From an uncultured Collinsella sp. (GTDB lineage Bacteria > Actinomycetota > Coriobacteriia > Coriobacteriales > Coriobacteriaceae): a DNA stretch of 64,000 nt. Under the pieces are notes generated by a model. The model was not told where the DNA came from. It did no database searches and saw only the letters and a list, made by a program, of their open reading frames with translations. A program made the position numbers and the translations under genes. Positions 24,619 through 34,458 of the stretch are shown piece after piece. Each line of letters starts with the position of its first letter. The stretch's first letter is position 1. The stretch covers positions 1-64,000 of the forward strand of contig UQMY01000001.1 of NCBI GenBank assembly GCA_900542325.1, given 5' to 3'.

Positions 24619-24667
24619 TCCCCAGATAAAACCCGCAAAAATAAACCTGTCCCTTTTTGGCAGGTTA
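24619..24667 (+). repeat. CTGTCCC palindromic element, copy A
   Basis: It matches the unit CCCAGATAAAACCTGCCAAAA-TAAACCTGTCCC-TTTTTGGCAGGTT seen at 26704, 33519 and (reverse) 31339. The left arm here has drifted to ACCCGCAAAAA. The following bases CACCGCAACTTAT (about 24682-24694) recur after copy B at 26765. Confidence 0.8.
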
Positions 24668-24737
24668 ATCGGGAGCTATTTCACCGCAACTTATGGCACG
24701 GTTGGGATGTGTACGCTTTAAAGAGCGGAGCCCATGG

Positions 24738-24927
24738 TTAGAGAGATGCGCTCGTTTCTCTAAACGTCTCTCTAAAGAGAACGTCGGTTAGAGAGATGGC
24801 CTTAGGTAATCTAGCAGTGAATTCGATACATCTCTCTAAATTTCTCTCTAAAAGAAGGTGCTCATCTCTCTAAAGTTAGAGAGATATACTAAGCTTTAGA
24901 GAGATAAATCTATTGTTTTAGAGAGAC
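24738..24927. promoter_or_regulatory. Array of ten TTAGAGAGAT operator-like sites
   Basis: The 10-mer TTAGAGAGAT occurs exactly at 24738, 24788, 24876 and 24896, and its complement at 24830 and 24864. One-mismatch copies lie at 24766 (GTCTCTCTAA), 24842 (TTCTCTCTAA) and 24918 (TTAGAGAGAC); a shortened form TTTCTCTAA is at 24755. The pair 24864/24876 is a perfect inverted repeat with two bases between. The last copy abuts the start codon at 24931 and contains its purine-rich ribosome site. I infer binding sites for the downstream regulator or a partner. Confidence 0.8.
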
Positions 24928-24930
24928 GGA

Positions 24931-26631
24931 ATGCCAATGCTGTTGGATGAACCTCTTGGCCTTATCGTTGAGCGCCTTCGCAGGCGGGGGACCGATGACG
25001 CATCGGTAGAAGTTAAAGCCTGCACGAATAAATTGAGTGCAGACGTATGGGAGACAGTGAGTGCTTTTGCGAACACTGCGGGCGGGCTCATTATTTTGGG
25101 CCTGAACGAAGCCAAAGGATTTGTTCCTTCTGCCAACTTTGCTATCGACAGGGTACGCGACCAGTTTGTTTCGGGTATCGGAGACGGAGGCTCAGCGGCG
25201 GTGGTGACCCATGCGCCACGGTATGAGCTTGATCGAGGCGAGGTTGACGGGCTCCAGGTACTTCTGGTGCGCATCTTTGAACTTGAGCTCAAAGCGAAGC
25301 CATGCTATATCGGCGCGCGCGGCGTGCAGAACGGTAGCTACAAGCGCGTGGATGATAAAGATATCAAGATGTCGCCCGCTGAGCTATATGAGCTACAGAG
25401 TGCGTTGCTTCCGAGTGATGCAGACGGTACGGTGGTTTCGGAGGCAACAGTCGAGGATTTGGATCCAGATGTCGTGCGGTCCATTATCGCAAATCGCCGG
25501 CTGCAGACCCCGCGCGTTTTGCGCGGGGCCGATACGCTGGAAAAGCAGCTGGTCAGACTCAATATCACTACAAAGGATGGAGCTGTGAAGCTCGCGGGGC
25601 TGCTGTCGGCGGGAATTTACCCCCAGCAGTTCTATCCCAAACTGATGATCGATGTTGCTGTTCATTCCGATGTGGAAAAATCTGCACCCGGGCAACCCCG
25701 GTTTATTGACCGCCAGTTGTGCGATGGCCCGATTTCGGCTTGCATCGAAGATGCCCTTGCCGCGATTGGACGAAACTTGCGCAAAGCGGCGATAGTGCAA
25801 GGCGCTGGCAGAAGGGAGGATTGGGAAGTTCCCCAGGAGGTTTTGCGCGAGGCCTTGGCAAATGCCTGCATCCATCGAGAGTATTCGCCCATGTTTGTGG
25901 GGCAGGCCGTGAGTGTCGATATCTATCCAGACAGAATAGAGATCAAAAACCCCGGTGGGCTTTGGGGCGGAAAGACGGTGGACAATCTTGCAGACGGGGA
26001 ATCGCGCTGCCGAAACCCAAAGCTCATGAGCCTAATGGGGGCGACGCCGTTAGGGCATGCCGAGGGGGCCGTTGCAGAAAGCCAAGGATCTGGTATCCCG
26101 GCTATGATTCGCGAGATGGAGTCTCGTTCGCTTGGAAGGCCGAAATTTATCGTTAAGGCCGATTCGTTTACGGTGCTGCTTTCCCGGCACGGGGCGGAGC
26201 TTGCTGAAAACCGCACGTGGATTCAGAGCCATGTGGGTACCGAGCTGACGGATCGCGAGGAAACATTGCTCATGTTTATGCGGGAGCATGGGTGCGTATG
26301 CGATGTTCAAAAAATACGAGAGGCTTTGAAGTGGGATTCGGATGACATTCGCCTGATCTGCGGGGGCCTTGTCAATAAACATGTCCTGTCAAAATGTGGC
26401 AAAGACACGTTTGAGATTATCGATATGAGCAGAGGATCGTCAGCTTCGACAGCGGATAGGATCCTGGAGGCTCTCAGCGCCGAAGTGGATATGACGGCGC
26501 GAGAAATAGCGGTTGCATCGGGGGTCAAAATTTCGTCCGTCCGCTACCATCTGCCAAAAATGGCGGATAAAGGGCTCATCGAAGTAATGGGTTCATCGAC
26601 GAGCCGCAACCGCCGCTATCGGAAGAAGTAG
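24931..26631 (+). CDS. AlbA_2/Schlafen-type putative transcriptional regulator (RecG-like, HATPase_c_4)
   Basis: A 566-residue protein. The N-terminal AlbA_2 (Slfn_AlbA_2) domain is recognised by SVEVKACTNKL, WETVSAFANTAGGLIILG and NGSYKRVDDKDIKMS. The centre carries the HATPase_c_4 region typical of proteins annotated as RecG-like regulators (VPQEVLREALANACIHREYS, then DIYPDRIEIKNPGGLWGG). The C-terminus has one or two winged helices (LTDREETLLMFMREHG; MTAREIAVASGVKISSVRYHLPKM). Such proteins are poorly understood; some act as regulators, some in phage defence. Ten repeated sites directly upstream imply tight autoregulation. The gene is flanked by similar CTGTCCC repeats at 24619 and 26704, so it may have been acquired. 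Confidence 0.85.
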   Translation: MPMLLDEPLGLIVERLRRRGTDDASVEVKACTNKLSADVWETVSAFANTAGGLIILGLNEAKGFVPSANFAIDRVRDQFVSGIGDGGSAAVVTHAPRYELDRGEVDGLQVLLVRIFELELKAKPCYIGARGVQNGSYKRVDDKDIKMSPAELYELQSALLPSDADGTVVSEATVEDLDPDVVRSIIANRRLQTPRVLRGADTLEKQLVRLNITTKDGAVKLAGLLSAGIYPQQFYPKLMIDVAVHSDVEKSAPGQPRFIDRQLCDGPISACIEDALAAIGRNLRKAAIVQGAGRREDWEVPQEVLREALANACIHREYSPMFVGQAVSVDIYPDRIEIKNPGGLWGGKTVDNLADGESRCRNPKLMSLMGATPLGHAEGAVAESQGSGIPAMIREMESRSLGRPKFIVKADSFTVLLSRHGAELAENRTWIQSHVGTELTDREETLLMFMREHGCVCDVQKIREALKWDSDDIRLICGGLVNKHVLSKCGKDTFEIIDMSRGSSASTADRILEALSAEVDMTAREIAVASGVKISSVRYHLPKMADKGLIEVMGSSTSRNRRYRKK

Positions 26632-26640
26632 ATGCAGCCG

Positions 26641-26690
26641 AGTCGCCCCTCTCGTGTCTCTCGAAGTAGATGGGTGCTAGAGGGGCGACT
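26641..26690 (+). terminator. Hairpin after the AlbA_2 gene
   Basis: A 12-bp perfect stem AGTCGCCCCTCT/AGAGGGGCGACT (26641-26652 with 26679-26690) with a 26-base loop. No strong T run; termination is inferred from position. Confidence 0.55.
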
Positions 26691-26703
26691 GTCTCGCGAT
26701 ATT

Positions 26704-26750
26704 TCCCCAGATAAAACCTGCCAAAATAAACCTGTCCCTTTTTGGCAGGT
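26704..26750 (+). repeat. CTGTCCC palindromic element, copy B
   Basis: CCCAGATAAAACCTGCCAAAA followed by TAAACCTGTCCC and TTTTTGGCAGGT; arms ACCTGCCAAAA / TTTTTGGCAGGT pair. It is followed by TCCACCGCAACTTATCGG, partly shared with copy A. With copy A it brackets the AlbA_2 gene in direct orientation. Confidence 0.85.
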
Positions 26751-26787
26751 CTGCGGGTCCATGTCCACCGCAACTTATCGGGATACG

Positions 26788-27666
26788 CTACTGGTTCATG
26801 TTGCCGTGGATGTAGGGGGTGACCTCGGGGGAGATGTGGGCGCAGCCCAGCTCGCGCAGCGCGGACTCGATGGCGGCGGGCAACGGGGTCTTGCCCTCGC
26901 CGTCGACGGCGGCACCGCCGAGGGCGGCGATCTTGGCGACATCTGCGGGCGCGGCCTCGATATGCATGCAGCCGCCGACCAAGCGCGCGCGTACCTGCGC
27001 CAGGTCGAGATCGTGCAGGTAATCCTCGCAGGCGCGAATCAGGGAGACCTTCTCGCGCGTAAGCTCCTCGCCCGTGGGGACGCGCGTGGCAAGACAGGCT
27101 CCCGCCGGCAGGTTCCAAACGGGATAGCCCCATGCGCGCAACAGCTCGCGCTCTTCGTCCTTGGTAAAGCCGACCTCCATAAGAGGGGAGCGTACGCCGA
27201 GCTCTTCTGCGGCGCGCATGCCAGGGCGGTAGTCACCGCGATCGCTTGCATTGCTGCCATCGATGACGGTGGAAAAGCCGAGCGACTTGGCGTGGTTGAC
27301 GATGGCGGTAAAGCCGGCCTGCTTACAGTGGTAGCAGCGATTGGCATCGTTGCAGGCTACTTGGGGGAGCTGCAACTGATCGACCGAAAGATTGAGCACA
27401 GGGAGCTTAAAATGCGGCTCCTCATTGGCTCGCCCGTCAACGGATCGCTCAAACGAAGCCTGTTCAGGCGTGCCGATGAGCGGCGTGGTGAGGTGAACGA
27501 GAAGCGTGCTGGACGGCATGATGCGGGCGCAGACCGCGGCTAAAAAGCTGCTGTCGACGCCACCGGAAAAGCCGATGGCGACGCGTCCGTATGCCAAAAG
27601 CAGCTGTTCGAGCGCTGCGAGTTTGTCCTGAAGCTCCTCTGCAGGTGCGGTGGTGTCTGAAAGCAT
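26788..27666 (-). CDS. larE: ATP-dependent sacrificial sulfur transferase LarE
   Basis: LarE adenylates the pyridinium-dicarboxylate precursor and donates sulfur from its own cysteine during synthesis of the nickel-pincer nucleotide, cofactor of lactate racemase and related epimerases. This 292-residue protein has the PP-loop SGGVDSS (34-40), the NRCYHCK motif (109-115) and PAGACLATR, with Cys191 in the position of the sacrificial Cys of Lactobacillus LarE. No larB, larC or racemase gene lies in the window, so partners must be elsewhere. The gene is alone on the minus strand; start at 27666 precedes an AT-rich promoter-like region shared with the divergent HAD gene. Confidence 0.92.
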   Translation of the reverse strand: MLSDTTAPAEELQDKLAALEQLLLAYGRVAIGFSGGVDSSFLAAVCARIMPSSTLLVHLTTPLIGTPEQASFERSVDGRANEEPHFKLPVLNLSVDQLQLPQVACNDANRCYHCKQAGFTAIVNHAKSLGFSTVIDGSNASDRGDYRPGMRAAEELGVRSPLMEVGFTKDEERELLRAWGYPVWNLPAGACLATRVPTGEELTREKVSLIRACEDYLHDLDLAQVRARLVGGCMHIEAAPADVAKIAALGGAAVDGEGKTPLPAAIESALRELGCAHISPEVTPYIHGNMNQ

Positions 27667-27839
27667 GAAACGTTCCTTACCAATATGTACTCGGTCGAAA
27701 ACTATAATCCTACCGAGCTGCTTGTCATAAGATTTCTACCTATGTAACGAAAGCGCAATATGGTATATACGTTATATACAAGTTGTCAAATGCGGTAGAG
27801 TTGCGGCAATGCGACAGCGAGAGTCGATGGGGGACCGAT

Positions 27840-28490
27840 ATGATCAAGGCTGTTATTTTTGACATGGACGGAACGCTGGTCGATACCGAGCGTCTGGGCA
27901 TCAAGGCATGGAAAGCGCCCGCTGCTGAGCTGGGGCTCGCGATTGATGATGCGCTGATCCATCAGTTTATCGGTCGCACGCTGCCCGATGTTATGGACAT
28001 CCTTGAGGTGCATTACGGCAGCAGAGAAATCGCTGAGGCGATCTATCGTCGTCACAAGGAGATTCGCGACGAGATGGTCAAGACCGAACTGGAACTTAAG
28101 GCCGGTGCCGCCGAGTGCCTGGACGAGCTGCTGACTGCGGGCTATCACGTGGGCCTTGCGACGTCATCGCGCCATGTCACGGCCGAGCGCAACCTTAAGA
28201 TGGTTGGTCTCTTTGACAAGTTTGAAACGGTGACCTGTGGCGAGGACGTCGTGCACGGCAAGCCCGACCCCGAGATGTATCTGCTCGCCTGCGAGCGCGC
28301 GGGCTTTGTCCCCGAGGAATGCGCCGTGGTCGAGGATTCGCGCAACGGCTGTGTCTCGGGTATCACGGCCGGCTGCCACGTCTTTGCCGTCCCCGATATC
28401 GTGCCGCTGCCGCAGGACGTGGTGGATGGCTGCGAGGCCGTGCTCGATACGCTGTTCGATCTGACGGCGGCGGTCAAGGCCGTGTGCTAG
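27840..28490 (+). CDS. HAD-family phosphatase (beta-phosphoglucomutase-like)
   Basis: A 216-residue HAD hydrolase, subfamily IA variant 3. Motif I is FDMDGTLVDTE (nucleophile Asp8, acid Asp10), motif II is ATSSR, the lysine is in HGKPDPEMY, and motif III/IV is VVEDSRNG. The helical cap lies at about residues 16-80. It should dephosphorylate a sugar phosphate or nucleotide, or isomerise a sugar phosphate, but the substrate cannot be told. ATG 27840 follows GGGGGACC; the in-frame ATG at 27783 would add 19 unsupported residues. An A/T palindrome GTATATAC-GTTATATAC lies at about 27763-27779 upstream. Confidence 0.88.
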   Translation: MIKAVIFDMDGTLVDTERLGIKAWKAPAAELGLAIDDALIHQFIGRTLPDVMDILEVHYGSREIAEAIYRRHKEIRDEMVKTELELKAGAAECLDELLTAGYHVGLATSSRHVTAERNLKMVGLFDKFETVTCGEDVVHGKPDPEMYLLACERAGFVPEECAVVEDSRNGCVSGITAGCHVFAVPDIVPLPQDVVDGCEAVLDTLFDLTAAVKAVC

Positions 28491-28524
28491 ACTCTGCACC
28501 TGAGCCATTTCAATAGCATTTTAA

Positions 28525-28700
28525 AGATGCGGCCAACCGCTTAGCTGGGTGTCCGCATCTATATCCAAGATCCCGAATGCGCCCGTGGGCGTTGTCTGCC
28601 GCTAGCGGTGACGACAGCGGCGCCCGCGCGGAATCGCTGATACGGTCAGCCCCTCTTATCTCGTCAAGGCTACAGTTTTGGCCGATAGGAGGGGCTTTGT
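28525..28700 (+). ncRNA. Candidate structured RNA downstream of the HAD gene
   Basis: The 274-bp gap has no gene but folds well: AGATGCGG/CCGCATCT (28525-28532 with 28553-28560), GCCGCT/AGCGGC (about 28598-28621), and a terminator-like stem AGCCCCTCTTATC/GATAGGAGGGGCT (28648-28660 with 28684-28696; one T-G pair) followed by TTGTG. This could be a 3' UTR or a small RNA. It matches no class I recognise, and no clear promoter was seen. Confidence 0.3.
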
Positions 28701-28764
28701 GCTTTAAGCGACCGAGGCAATAGCCTTGGCAAGGGGTTGGCGGGGGGGCTTTGGGCGTTACGAG

Positions 28765-29970
28765 TTACTCCAAGAGCCAGTCGATTACGTTGCGCTTGCG
28801 AACTCCTTCGTAGTTTGCGTCAGCAAATAGCCTGTCGAGCGTAAGAAGCGTCTTGGGATAGTTGTCTCGGACTTTCTTAAAGGGGGCCAACTCGCGGTTG
28901 AGGGTGGTTTCGTCGAGCGTGGTGGCTGAAACCTGAAAATAGGCCGTCTCGTCTGAGCCTAGGGCAATAAAATCGATTTCCCCATCATCGATATCGCCCA
29001 CGTAGACGTCGTATCCGCGGCGTAGGAGCTCGAGATAGACAACATTTTCGAGGATATGACCGATGTCGCTGCTCTGAGTTTTGACGAGAGCGCCTCTAAG
29101 TCCAAGGTCTACGGCGTAGTATTTGCCGTTTGTTGTAAGAAGCTGTCGACCGCGCACGTTGTAGCGCGGCGCTGAATACAGCACGAGAGTGTCTGTTAGC
29201 CCTTTGAGGTACTTGGCGACGGTTTTCTGGTCAGTTTTGTTGCCGTTGGACGAGAGCGCGTCGGAGATTTTTTTAACCGAGATTCGACTTCCGACGTTAT
29301 GAAGTAGGAACTTGGTGATATCGCGCAGTGTCGAGACGTCCGAGACCTTCAAGCGTTCGATAACGTCGCGTATGACTATGGTGTCGTAGAGACTCATAAG
29401 GTAATCACGCGCCTGGGGGCCCTGGATACCCGTTTCGGCGATAAAGGGAAAGGAGCCCCGGGTGATGTACTCGTCAAACAGCTGGGTAGGAGCCTTTCCG
29501 CCATTGGTTTTTGCCGAGCAAAACTCTTTAAAGGAGAGGGGCAGCATCTTGAGCTCTACGTAGCGACCGGATAGTAAGGTTGCCAGCTCGCTCGAGAGCA
29601 GATGGGCGTTGGAACCGGTTATGTAGAGATCGACATTATCCCTGATAAATAGGCTGTCGACGGCTTTTTCGAAGTGCTCGACATGCTGTATCTCGTCCAG
29701 AAAAACGTAGTTCATCTTATCGGGGACGAGTCTGGCGGAAACGTAGTCGTAGAGTGCTCTATACGACGTAAGAGACTCGAACTCCAGATCTTCAAAGTTG
29801 AGGGATATAACCTGGGCATCTGTGGTTCCATGGTCGCGCAAATGACCACGGTAAATCTCAAATAGCTTCGATTTGCCAGACCTACGCACGCCCGAAACGA
29901 CCTTGATAACATGCGAGTCTTTCCACGAAATGAGCCAGTCGAGGTACTGTTTGCGGTCAATCAAATCCAT
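28765..29970 (-). CDS. AAA ATPase with DUF4143 domain
   Basis: A 401-residue ATPase of the AAA_14/DUF4143 group. Walker A is SGVRRSGKSKL (about residues 26-36), Walker B VFLDEIQHVEHF, with a sensor-like YITGSNAHLLSSELATLLSGRY. The C-terminal DUF4143 part contains the nuclease-like residues GEIDFIAL (D-x-E... pattern of the restriction-endonuclease fold). These proteins are widespread, often strain-variable, and of unknown function. ATG 29970 follows GGGAGAGGC on the minus strand. Its 5' flank (29998-30100) is strikingly AT-rich against this genome, which may mean acquired DNA. Confidence 0.88.
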   Translation of the reverse strand: MDLIDRKQYLDWLISWKDSHVIKVVSGVRRSGKSKLFEIYRGHLRDHGTTDAQVISLNFEDLEFESLTSYRALYDYVSARLVPDKMNYVFLDEIQHVEHFEKAVDSLFIRDNVDLYITGSNAHLLSSELATLLSGRYVELKMLPLSFKEFCSAKTNGGKAPTQLFDEYITRGSFPFIAETGIQGPQARDYLMSLYDTIVIRDVIERLKVSDVSTLRDITKFLLHNVGSRISVKKISDALSSNGNKTDQKTVAKYLKGLTDTLVLYSAPRYNVRGRQLLTTNGKYYAVDLGLRGALVKTQSSDIGHILENVVYLELLRRGYDVYVGDIDDGEIDFIALGSDETAYFQVSATTLDETTLNRELAPFKKVRDNYPKTLLTLDRLFADANYEGVRKRNVIDWLLE

Positions 29971-30133
29971 AAAGCCTCTCCCTGGGTCTGAAAACATTGG
30001 AACAAAATCAATATTTATATGAAATTACAAAAAATATAGAACTGAATCCATTTTATCAAAATAACTAATGAAAATATGGATTGTATTCCATAAATATCCG
30101 TAGCTCTAGCCCTGGCTAATGGGCGTGGGCCGG

Positions 30134-30175
30134 AAAAAGCGCCGCAGCGGGGCTGATTCCGCTGCGGCGCTTTTT
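30134..30175 (-). terminator. Terminator of the second LacI regulator gene
   Basis: On the minus strand a 15-bp-class stem (AAAAAGCGCCGCAGC complement pairs, 30134-30148 with 30161-30175) begins two bases after the stop codon and ends in a T run. Confidence 0.85.
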
Positions 30176-30176
30176 G

Positions 30177-31289
30177 CTACAGGTAGGCACCGAGGTTGAT
30201 GGCGGTGGCTTCGACGTGGTTGCTTGCCTGGGTGCTGGCGCGCTCGAGGAGGAACGGCCGTACGAGTTCTTGGCGGTTGATGTCCTCGGCGGCGGTGACT
30301 GCGGTGACAGTGCGCGCTGCAGAGCCGACACGGATATGTTTGGTCTTGGCGGCGGGCTTGTTCTCGATTTGCTCCATCAGCAGTTGGACACCCTTGCGGC
30401 CAATCTCGTAGCCCGGGGGTGCCACCGTGGTGAGGGGGACCGACCCACTCCAGGCGAGCGGGTTGCCGTCGCATCCGGCCACGCGAACCTGCTCGGGGAC
30501 GGAGATGCCTTTGTCGACCAATGCCGAGATAACGCCCGAGGCCAACACGTCGGTCAGGCCGACAACAAAATCGGGGCGTTCGTCGGCAGGGCGCCCGGCA
30601 ATCTGAGCGCCGATGCTGTAGCCGTCGGCTGCGGTATTCCACTCTCCGGCGTCAATGACCTCAATTTTGATATCGGGATGCAGGGCGAGGGCCTTGTGAA
30701 TGCCAAGCACGCGCAGAGTGAGCTGCATAAATGCCGCTCTGCCCACAACGGTGATATGGCGTGCGCCGCGGGTGATGGCGAGCTCGGCGATAATGCGCCC
30801 CTGCGCCTCGTTGTCGGCGGCCACGTAGTAACCGGGCTCGGAACAGTGGATGTCCAGATGGACGATTGGCACGGGCATCTTGGTCATGGCGGGGTGCCAG
30901 TCGGGGGACGTCATGGGCTGAACCATGACGCCGGACATTTGCGTGCCCATAAAATAGCGCAGGTAATGGTCCTCGAGAATATCGTCGTTATCGGCGTTGG
31001 CGATGAGTAGGTCGTAACCGTGCTTACGGGCCTCGTTATGGGCGCCGCTGGCAATTTGGAGCGAGAAGCCGTGGTCGAGACGGGGGAGGACCAGGCCAAA
31101 GGACTTGGTGGTGCCGCCCGCGAGCTGACGGGCGCTTTGGTTGGGCAGGTAGCCAAGGCGACTGATGGTCTCGTTGATGAGCTTAAGAGTTTCGGGGCGC
31201 AGCTTTTCGGGATGGTTGAGTGCGTTGGAAACCGTGCCCAGCGAGACCCCTGCCTCGCGCGCGACATCGCTGATTTTTACCTTTGCCAT
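30177..31289 (-). CDS. LacI-family transcriptional regulator
   Basis: A 370-residue LacI/GalR regulator. The helix-turn-helix is KISDVAREAGVSLGTVSNALN, with the hinge region YLPNQSARQLAGG, then the effector-binding fold (GLVLPRLDHGF, PDFVVGLTDVLASGV). The start at 31289 matches the family; a much longer open frame continues upstream but runs antisense to glmS and is spurious. The C-terminal tail is about 30 residues longer than usual. No sugar operon is next to it; it is divergent from glmS with repeats between, so it could regulate amino-sugar genes, but this is only positional. Confidence 0.9.
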   Translation of the reverse strand: MAKVKISDVAREAGVSLGTVSNALNHPEKLRPETLKLINETISRLGYLPNQSARQLAGGTTKSFGLVLPRLDHGFSLQIASGAHNEARKHGYDLLIANADNDDILEDHYLRYFMGTQMSGVMVQPMTSPDWHPAMTKMPVPIVHLDIHCSEPGYYVAADNEAQGRIIAELAITRGARHITVVGRAAFMQLTLRVLGIHKALALHPDIKIEVIDAGEWNTAADGYSIGAQIAGRPADERPDFVVGLTDVLASGVISALVDKGISVPEQVRVAGCDGNPLAWSGSVPLTTVAPPGYEIGRKGVQLLMEQIENKPAAKTKHIRVGSAARTVTAVTAAEDINRQELVRPFLLERASTQASNHVEATAINLGAYL

Positions 31290-31338
31290 AGCGGCCCCTT
31301 TGATGCGTTTCAAGTACAAGCCAGATTGTAGCATCCTA

Positions 31339-31387
31339 AACCAACCAAAAAGTGACAGGTTTATTTTGGCAGGTTTTATCTGGGGAA
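31339..31387 (-). repeat. CTGTC(C/A)C palindromic element, copy C
   Basis: On the minus strand it reads CCCCAGATAAAACCTGCC, then AAAATAAACCTGTCAC and TTTTTGGTTGGTT, with the right arm changed from GGCAGGTT. It lies 50 bases upstream of the LacI start. Confidence 0.75.
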
Positions 31388-31404
31388 ACGCCGTTGCCAG
31401 CGCG

Positions 31405-31439
31405 ACCACCACAAAGGTGCCTGTCCCCTTCGTGGTGGT
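31405..31439. repeat. CTGTCCCC palindromic element with ACCACCAC arms
   Basis: Arms ACCACCAC (31405-31412) and GTGGTGGT (31432-31439) enclose AAAGGTGCCTGTCCCCTTC. This is the intact form of the site interrupted by the IS at 62160-63613, and so serves as an internal empty-site control. Confidence 0.8.
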
Positions 31440-31468
31440 TTGGACCGGCTGGGCATGTGTGCATCGGG

Positions 31469-31490
31469 TGGTATCTAAGTTGAGATACCA
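31469..31490 (+). promoter_or_regulatory. Possible operator upstream of glmS
   Basis: TGGTATCT-AAGTTG-AGATACCA is a perfect 8-bp inverted repeat with a six-base spacer. TACAAT at 31522-31527 could be the glmS -10. The symmetry suits a dimeric repressor such as a GntR or LacI protein; the regulator is not known. Confidence 0.4.
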
Positions 31491-31601
31491 CTTCTGGTAT
31501 ATCAGCTTGCGCTTGCGTGAGTACAATACTCGAACGTTATACGTCTCAGCGCCCCCTGTGCGTGGACGTCTTGCAGTCACGCGAACGAAGGGATTTATCC
31601 T

Positions 31602-33449
<1,848 letters not shown>

Positions 33450-33472
33450 TTGGTTCCGCCGTCCTAACGACT

Positions 33473-33510
33473 AAGGCCCGGCTCCGCATCAAGACGGAGC
33501 CGGGCCTTTT
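33473..33510 (+). terminator. glmS terminator
   Basis: A perfect 14-bp stem AAGGCCCGGCTCCG/CGGAGCCGGGCCTT (33473-33486 with 33495-33508) followed by TT. Confidence 0.85.
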
Positions 33511-33518
33511 CTGCATTT

Positions 33519-33565
33519 GCCCAGATAAAACCTGCCAAAATAAACCTGTCCCTTTTTGGCAGGTT
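33519..33565 (+). repeat. CTGTCCC palindromic element, copy D
   Basis: CCCAGATAAAACCTGCC, AAAATAAACCTGTCCC and TTTTTGGCAGGTT: arms AACCTGCCAAAA/TTTTTGGCAGGTT are intact. The right edge overlaps the stop codon of the GntR gene (33564-33566), so that gene's 3' end may have been reshaped by the element. Confidence 0.85.
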
Positions 33566-34295
33566 AGCGGAGCTTGCTGGTCTCGAAGTACTCGGGGAAC
33601 TGGTCCAGAACCTCGGTTTGGTTGCGGAACATCATGTGCAGATGCTTGCTGACTAAAAAGCTCGCTTCGATGGGGTCGCGACCGGCGATAGCGCGGCGAA
33701 TCTGCTTGTGCTCGTTCACGATGTCCCGATTGTCGAGAACCTGCGTGGCGGCGCGCAGCCAGCGGAAGCGCTCCAGGTCGGCATTGGTCTCTTCGAGCCA
33801 CGACCAAACGGTGCTGCGACATGCGATGCTAAAAATCATGTGATGCATGAGGTTGTCGCTCAAAAAGAAGCCGATGCGATCCTCTTCGGCCATGGCTTTT
33901 TCCTGCAGCACGATGGCGCGGTCGAGCTGCTCGATGCCGGCCGACGTGGCTCGCGCACAGCACTCCACAATCACCTGCTTTTCCAGATGTTCGCGGATGT
34001 AGCAGGCACTCTCGGCAAGGGTGAGGTTGATGGGTGAGACGTAGGTGCCGCTCTGGGGCACGGTGCGCACCAGGCCTTCCTGCGCCAAGCGAACCAAAGC
34101 CTCGCGCACGGGCGTGCGCCCCATATCCAGGTCGTCGCAAAGTTGCTTGACGCCCAGCTTTTCGCCCGGCTTGTAGTCCAGGTAGACGATTTTGCGTCGA
34201 ATGGTGTGGTAGGACTGGTCCTGTAGGCTCGTTTCCTGCTCGCCGACGTGCATCGATTCTTCCATAGCGCCTCGCAACTGTTCTATCAAACTCAT
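33564..34295 (-). CDS. GntR-family (FadR/FCD) transcriptional regulator
   Basis: A 243-residue GntR regulator. The winged helix spans about residues 26-95 (SYHTIRRKIVYLDYKPGEKLGVKQLCDDLDMGRTPVREALVRL region), with an FCD effector domain behind it, including FLSDNLMHHMIF and a C-terminal NEHKQIRRAIAGRD with metal-binding-type residues. FCD regulators usually sense small organic acids. It is divergent from the YeiH-like exporter (34459) and may control it. The start is uncertain: ATG 34295 has no clear ribosome site; an internal Met at 34265 has GCGAGG upstream. Confidence 0.88.
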   Translation of the reverse strand: MSLIEQLRGAMEESMHVGEQETSLQDQSYHTIRRKIVYLDYKPGEKLGVKQLCDDLDMGRTPVREALVRLAQEGLVRTVPQSGTYVSPINLTLAESACYIREHLEKQVIVECCARATSAGIEQLDRAIVLQEKAMAEEDRIGFFLSDNLMHHMIFSIACRSTVWSWLEETNADLERFRWLRAATQVLDNRDIVNEHKQIRRAIAGRDPIEASFLVSKHLHMMFRNQTEVLDQFPEYFETSKLR

Positions 34296-34458
34296 ATGTC
34301 AGTTGTTAATTATGCCGCGAATCAGCTCTCCGCGGTGGGTAATTCGGCTGTTGCCCAAGAACTATTGCGGCATCTTAGTCTGTGTTTGTGCAAGGCTGCG
34401 CTCAATGTTGCCGTATCATAAGCCGTCGCAAACGTGAAATAGAAAGAAGGAATCCCAT

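Noticed and set aside
24738..24927. CRISPR-like repeats
   Set aside because: The repeats are 10 bases, in both orientations and irregularly spaced, without spacers or cas genes; an operator array fits better.
31440..31601. glmS ribozyme upstream of glmS
   Set aside because: The leader is short and none of the conserved ribozyme core segments are recognisable; only a small palindrome and a -10-like box were found.
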